Assembly (NCBI GenBank): GCA_023392185.1
Contig: JAEVZP010000193.1
Location: forward strand, 1 to 8,565
Direction: 5' to 3'
Source: Bacteroidota bacterium
Lineage (GTDB): Bacteria > Bacteroidota > Bacteroidia > Chitinophagales > Chitinophagaceae
DNA: 8,565 nt
Below are positions 5,277-8,565 of the stretch, in pieces; the first letter of the stretch is position 1, and every line of letters starts with the position of its first letter. The position numbers and the translations under genes are program-made. The notes below the pieces were generated by a model that worked only from the letters and a program-made list of their open reading frames with translations, made no database searches and was not told the origin of the DNA.

Positions 5277-7352
5277 ATGAAAAAAATTACTTTAAGCCTC
5301 GCAGCTTTTTCCCTTTTTCTGTCGGCAGGGGCTCAGCAAACCTTTGACCGCAGCATCCGACCCAAAGCCGGTCCTGCCCCGGTAGTATCTATCGGCAAAT
5401 CCGAGTCTTTTACGCTTTCCAACGGCCTCAAAGTGTTTGTGGTAGAAAACCACAAGCTACCCACCGTGGCCTACTCGCTGCAGCTCGATGTCAACCCGAT
5501 TCTTTCCGGAAATAAAGCCGGAATGACCGATATTTTCAGCGACATGCTGACCTCCGGCACCACGACCCGGTCTTCGGAAAAGCTGGCGCAGGATATCGAC
5601 ATGATCGCCGCCCGCATCCGCGCTACCAGCGAAGGCATGTATGGCACTTCGCTGAAGCGCCACCAGAATAAACTGCTCGAACTGATGGCCGATATTGCCA
5701 TGAACGCCAAGTTTACGCAGGCGGAACTCGACAAAACCAGGAAGCAAATGCTTTCCGGTCTGGAAGCAGGTAAAAACGAGCCGGATGCCATGCTGGAAAA
5801 CGTAACGAGCGTAGTGAACTATGGCGCTGCGCACCCTTACGGTGAAGTAGCGACGCCAACTACTGTTTCCAACATTACGCTGGCGGACCTTACCACTTAC
5901 TACCAAACCTATTACCGGCCCAATGTGGGCTATCTGGCCGTGGTGGGTGACATTACCGTTGCAGAAGTAAAGCCGCTGCTGGAAAAGTATTTCGGGAAGT
6001 GGAAGAAAGCCACGGTGCCGAACGCTACTTATACGGTAGCACCCGCCCCGACAGCTACCGACGTGGTATTTGTACCCCGTGAAGCCGCCGTTCAAAGTGT
6101 TTTCAACGTAACCTATCCGGTTGATATGAAGCCGGGCTCGCCGGACGCAATCAAGGCCCAGGTAGCCAACGCGGTGCTGGGCAACGGTTCGCAGGGCCGC
6201 CTTTTCCTGAACCTGCGCGAAGCCCACGGCTGGACGTATGGCGCCTACAGCAGCATTGATGTGGATCCGCGCATCGGGAACTTTACGGCGTACTCCAAAG
6301 TGCGCAATGCCGTTTCCGATTCCGCAATCGCCGAGGTAATCTCCGAGATGCAGCGTCTGCGCAACGAGCCGGTGAAAAGCGAAGAATTGCAGGCCTTGAT
6401 CGCCAATATGAGTGGTTCTTTTGCCATTGGCCTCGAAGACCCGCAACGCGTAGCGCAATATGCCATCAACACCGAGCGCTACAAACTGCCCAAGGATTAC
6501 TATACCAATTACCTGCGCAACCTGTCTGCTGTTTCGGCGGCCGACGTGCAGGCAGTAGCCCAGCGCTATATCCGCCCCGAGGCGGCGCATATCATTGTAG
6601 TAGGCGACAAAAACGATGTAGCTCCGAAACTCGCCCGCTTTGCGGCCGACGGAAAGCTCGACTATCGCGACAACTACGGCAACCCGATCAAAGTAGAACT
6701 GGTTTCTGCCACGCCAGTAAACGTGTCGGCTGCCGATGTGATGAAGAACTACATTTCTGCTATCGGTGGCGAGAAAGCGATCCAAGGCCTCAAAAGCATC
6801 AAGACGGTTTACAGTGTAGAGATGCAGGGTATGAAAATCGAAAACATTGAGATCAAGCAGGGCGGCATGATGAAAGGCATCACGATGATGAACGGTGCGC
6901 CGATGCAGTCGCAGATCTACAACGGCACCAAGGCCTGGGCCGAAGGCATGGGGCAGAAACAAGACATTGACGATGCCGACAAGCTGGCCGAGCTGAAAGC
7001 CGAAGCCGACCTGCAGGCAGCGCTGCACCCGGAAAAACACGGCATTACCCGCACCGTAAAAGGCCAGGAAGGCACCCTGATTGTGGTTGAAAAAGTTTCG
7101 GGAGAAGATAAAACTACCGAGTACTATGACGCGACTACGGGTCTGCTGATGAAGTCTTCGAGCGTTCAGGAAGGTCCCCAGGGTCCGGTTTCCATCGTAA
7201 GCGAATACAGCGACTATCAGGAAGTACCCAATTCCGGCGGCTACAAAGTTCCCGGAGCCGTTACCCTTACCGGTATGGCGCCCATGCCGCTGACCATGAA
7301 GCTGACGACCATAGAAGTCAATAAAACCTATCCGGCCAGCGATTTCCAATAA
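5277..7352 (+). CDS. Secreted non-catalytic M16 partner fused to a C-terminal LolA-like domain
   Basis: The product has 691 residues with a signal peptide at 1-19 (MKKITLSLAAFSLFLSAGA, before QQ). Residues about 40-240 and 260-460 are two M16 domains (SNGLKVFVVENHKLPTVAYS, YYRPNVGYLAVVGD). Where HxxEH is expected it has DIFSD (85-89), so the zinc site is lost. The second domain keeps the GRLFLNLREAHGWTYGAYS segment (307-325), with the arginine/tyrosine substrate-carboxylate pair likely R314 and Y321. This is the usual beta-subunit pattern beside an active alpha subunit. Residues about 484-691 are an added domain (AADVMKNYISAIGGEKAI, TEYYDATTGLLMKSS, GGYKVPGAVTLTGM). They resemble the LolA/LolB-like, outer-membrane lipoprotein-sorting-type fold seen in Bacteroidota secreted proteins; this call is by eye. 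ATG 5277 directly precedes the signal peptide. It is co-transcribed with the upstream catalytic gene and lacks a Shine-Dalgarno. Confidence 0.92.
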   Translation: MKKITLSLAAFSLFLSAGAQQTFDRSIRPKAGPAPVVSIGKSESFTLSNGLKVFVVENHKLPTVAYSLQLDVNPILSGNKAGMTDIFSDMLTSGTTTRSSEKLAQDIDMIAARIRATSEGMYGTSLKRHQNKLLELMADIAMNAKFTQAELDKTRKQMLSGLEAGKNEPDAMLENVTSVVNYGAAHPYGEVATPTTVSNITLADLTTYYQTYYRPNVGYLAVVGDITVAEVKPLLEKYFGKWKKATVPNATYTVAPAPTATDVVFVPREAAVQSVFNVTYPVDMKPGSPDAIKAQVANAVLGNGSQGRLFLNLREAHGWTYGAYSSIDVDPRIGNFTAYSKVRNAVSDSAIAEVISEMQRLRNEPVKSEELQALIANMSGSFAIGLEDPQRVAQYAINTERYKLPKDYYTNYLRNLSAVSAADVQAVAQRYIRPEAAHIIVVGDKNDVAPKLARFAADGKLDYRDNYGNPIKVELVSATPVNVSAADVMKNYISAIGGEKAIQGLKSIKTVYSVEMQGMKIENIEIKQGGMMKGITMMNGAPMQSQIYNGTKAWAEGMGQKQDIDDADKLAELKAEADLQAALHPEKHGITRTVKGQEGTLIVVEKVSGEDKTTEYYDATTGLLMKSSSVQEGPQGPVSIVSEYSDYQEVPNSGGYKVPGAVTLTGMAPMPLTMKLTTIEVNKTYPASDFQ

Positions 7353-7363
7353 GAAAACGACTG

Positions 7364-7379
7364 TTTTTTCCGGAAAAAA
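7364..7379. other. Perfect 16-bp palindrome after the M16 operon
   Basis: TTTTTTCCGGAAAAAA lies 11 nt after the stop codon of the M16 partner gene and just before the terminator stem. Its A-run (7374-7380) also supplies the T-tract for the terminator on the minus strand. The core TTTCCGGAAA also occurs at 2260, 2572, 3058 and 5503. Confidence 0.5.
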
Positions 7380-7381
7380 AG

Positions 7382-7419
7382 AAAGAGACGAACCCTTTAG
7401 CAAGGTTCGTCTCTTTTTT
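7382..7419. terminator. Bidirectional intrinsic terminator between the M16 operon and the MutS-like gene
   Basis: A perfect 13-bp stem, AAAGAGACGAACC (7382-7394) with GGTTCGTCTCTTT (7404-7416), closes a 9-nt loop. On the plus strand it is followed by Ts through 7419, ending the M16 operon. On the minus strand it is followed by C and then seven Ts (7374-7380), so it can also end the convergent MutS-like gene, whose stop codon is at 7455-7457. Confidence 0.92.
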
Positions 7420-7454
7420 ATTAAAAAGATTTCTGGGCGGATAGCAGGCAGGGA

Positions 7455-8565
7455 TCAACGCTCCGGAACGGCCGGTTCCTTTAGCAGCGCCAAAACGCCT
7501 TCCCTTTGCAGGATTTTATAACCAATCCGATCAGAGGAAACGCCGGGCAGCAGCTTATACGGAAAGCTGAAACTGCCATCGGGTCCCTGTTCGGTAATGA
7601 ACCGGGCGAACTGAAGGGCCGGATTGTCTTTAAAATAAGCAGCGATCTCGTGCAAATGCGTTGAAAGCACCATCAGCTGCGCTTTGCGCCCCGCCAGCCC
7701 TTCAATCACAGCTTTGGTGCACTCGTAGGCATCATGCACGTTGGTTCCTTTAAAAAGCTCGTCCATCAACACCAGGTGGGCGCGATGATCCTGCAGGCGC
7801 AGGGCGGTATTTTTCATGCGCTGCACCTCCGCAAAGAAATAGCTTTCGCCTTTAAGCAGGTTGTCTTCCACGTGCATATTGGTGACAATGCCGCCCAGGA
7901 AGGAAAGGCGCAGCGAGGCCGCCGGCACGCCGCACCCTATATGGGCCAGCAAGGCAGCCACACCGAGAGCACGCAGAAAAGTCGTCTTTCCGCTCATATT
8001 GGCCCCGGTGAGCACCAGAAAATTGGTTTCCTGCCGCATCTGCAAATCATACGGAACCGGGCTTCTGAGCAGCGGGTGATACAGTCCGGTGACTTCGAAG
8101 CAGACAGCGTCCTGCGGCAGCAACTGTGGGAAATGCCAGTTGTTCTCCAGCGTAGCCAGTGCCAGGGCGCGCCAGGCATCCAGCTGTGCAAAATGGCGCA
8201 TCAGCAGGTGGGTCGTTGTTTTCAGCTCGCGCCGCGCATGATAAGCCAGGCGAAGCAGCTCGGTATGCGGCGTTTTTTCTGTCACGGCCAGCAGGCGGTG
8301 GATCAGCGGTTCAGAAAGACTTTCACGGATATTTTCCAGGACGGCGCGCAGTTTCCCGGGCAGCGGGTTTTCGAAGGTTTCCCAGCGCGTAACCAGCTCG
8401 CGCAACCCACCGAAAAAATCGGCCAGCTGCTGCACCGAAAATTTTACAAACGTGTATTCGTTGCGGTTAAACAGTTTCTGAAGCGAAGGTGCCAACTTGC
8501 CCATAAGGCCGGAGGGCGGTGCCACTACGCTGTCGGCAGCTTCAAAAAAACGCTCCATCATCACC
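7455..8565 (-). CDS. MutS-family DNA-binding ATPase, C-terminal part
   Basis: The minus-strand frame is open to the right edge. The first possible start in view is GTG at 8562-8564, but homologues carry more N-terminal sequence, so I treat the gene as truncated. Counting from that codon, residues about 1-160 are helical and match the MutS core/lever region. The ABC-type ATPase follows, with Walker A GANMSGKTT (187-195), the signature region ESYFFAEVQRMKN (240-252), Walker B LVLMDELFKGTN (264-275), and the STH switch histidine at H303. The end (DRIGYKILQREG) matches the region after the ATPase core of MutS-like proteins. In MutS, ATP binding drives clamp formation on DNA. The visible part cannot show whether a mismatch-recognition domain is present. 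Bacteroidota carry small MutS paralogues without it, and this could be one. It converges on the M16 operon and shares its terminator. Confidence 0.9.
   Translation of the reverse strand, partial: VMMERFFEAADSVVAPPSGLMGKLAPSLQKLFNRNEYTFVKFSVQQLADFFGGLRELVTRWETFENPLPGKLRAVLENIRESLSEPLIHRLLAVTEKTPHTELLRLAYHARRELKTTTHLLMRHFAQLDAWRALALATLENNWHFPQLLPQDAVCFEVTGLYHPLLRSPVPYDLQMRQETNFLVLTGANMSGKTTFLRALGVAALLAHIGCGVPAASLRLSFLGGIVTNMHVEDNLLKGESYFFAEVQRMKNTALRLQDHRAHLVLMDELFKGTNVHDAYECTKAVIEGLAGRKAQLMVLSTHLHEIAAYFKDNPALQFARFITEQGPDGSFSFPYKLLPGVSSDRIGYKILQREGVLALLKEPAVPER

Noticed and set aside
5457..7403. 648-codon open frame antisense to the M16 partner gene
   Set aside because: It lies almost entirely opposite a clearly real gene and runs through the terminator. 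Its composition is shadow-like and no motif is visible.

Overview
The window reads as chromosomal DNA of a fairly GC-rich Bacteroidota, most likely the Chitinophagales/Saprospirales side of the phylum. The clues are start codons without Shine-Dalgarno sequences, -7 promoter boxes of the TAnnTTTG type (TACCTTTG, TTACTTTGC, TTAACTTGC), a DUF4369/DUF5106-type redoxin precursor, and a paired active/inactive set of secreted M16 peptidases. No rRNA, tRNA, CRISPR array, transposase or phage gene was seen. The gene content is mostly housekeeping or accessory metabolism, and I see no convincing new multi-gene defence or mobile system.

Layout, left to right. Positions 1-645 (minus) hold the N-terminal part of a secreted DUF4369/DUF5106 thiol-disulfide oxidoreductase-like protein, cut by the window edge. 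It is divergent from an arginase-family ureohydrolase (806-1753, plus), which ends in a very strong intrinsic terminator (1773-1810). Next come a class I SAM-dependent methyltransferase (1875-2591) and, 33 nt later, a 53-residue zinc-ribbon DUF2256 protein (2625-2786). A small, possibly frameshifted secreted-protein gene (about 2816-3051) follows. It converges with a hexitol-phosphatase (HxpB-like) HAD hydrolase on the minus strand (3069-3734).

A 189-nt divergent intergenic region with a hairpin-rich, repeat-like stretch separates hxpB from a two-gene operon. The operon encodes an active M16 zinc peptidase (3924-5243) and an M16 partner that has lost the HxxEH motif and carries an extra C-terminal LolA-like domain (5277-7352). 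A bidirectional terminator (7382-7419) lies between this operon and a convergent MutS-family ATPase gene (7455-8565, minus) that runs off the right edge.

The two M16 proteins probably form a periplasmic heterodimer, as in known alpha/beta M16 pairs. The other genes do not form an obvious pathway and look like separate transcription units, each with its own -7 box close to the start codon. Several are predicted to have very short leaders, or none. The observations most worth a second look are the M16-LolA-like fusion, the interrupted small secreted ORF, the near-leaderless promoter arrangement, and five copies of the palindrome TTTCCGGAAA, three of them at gene ends.
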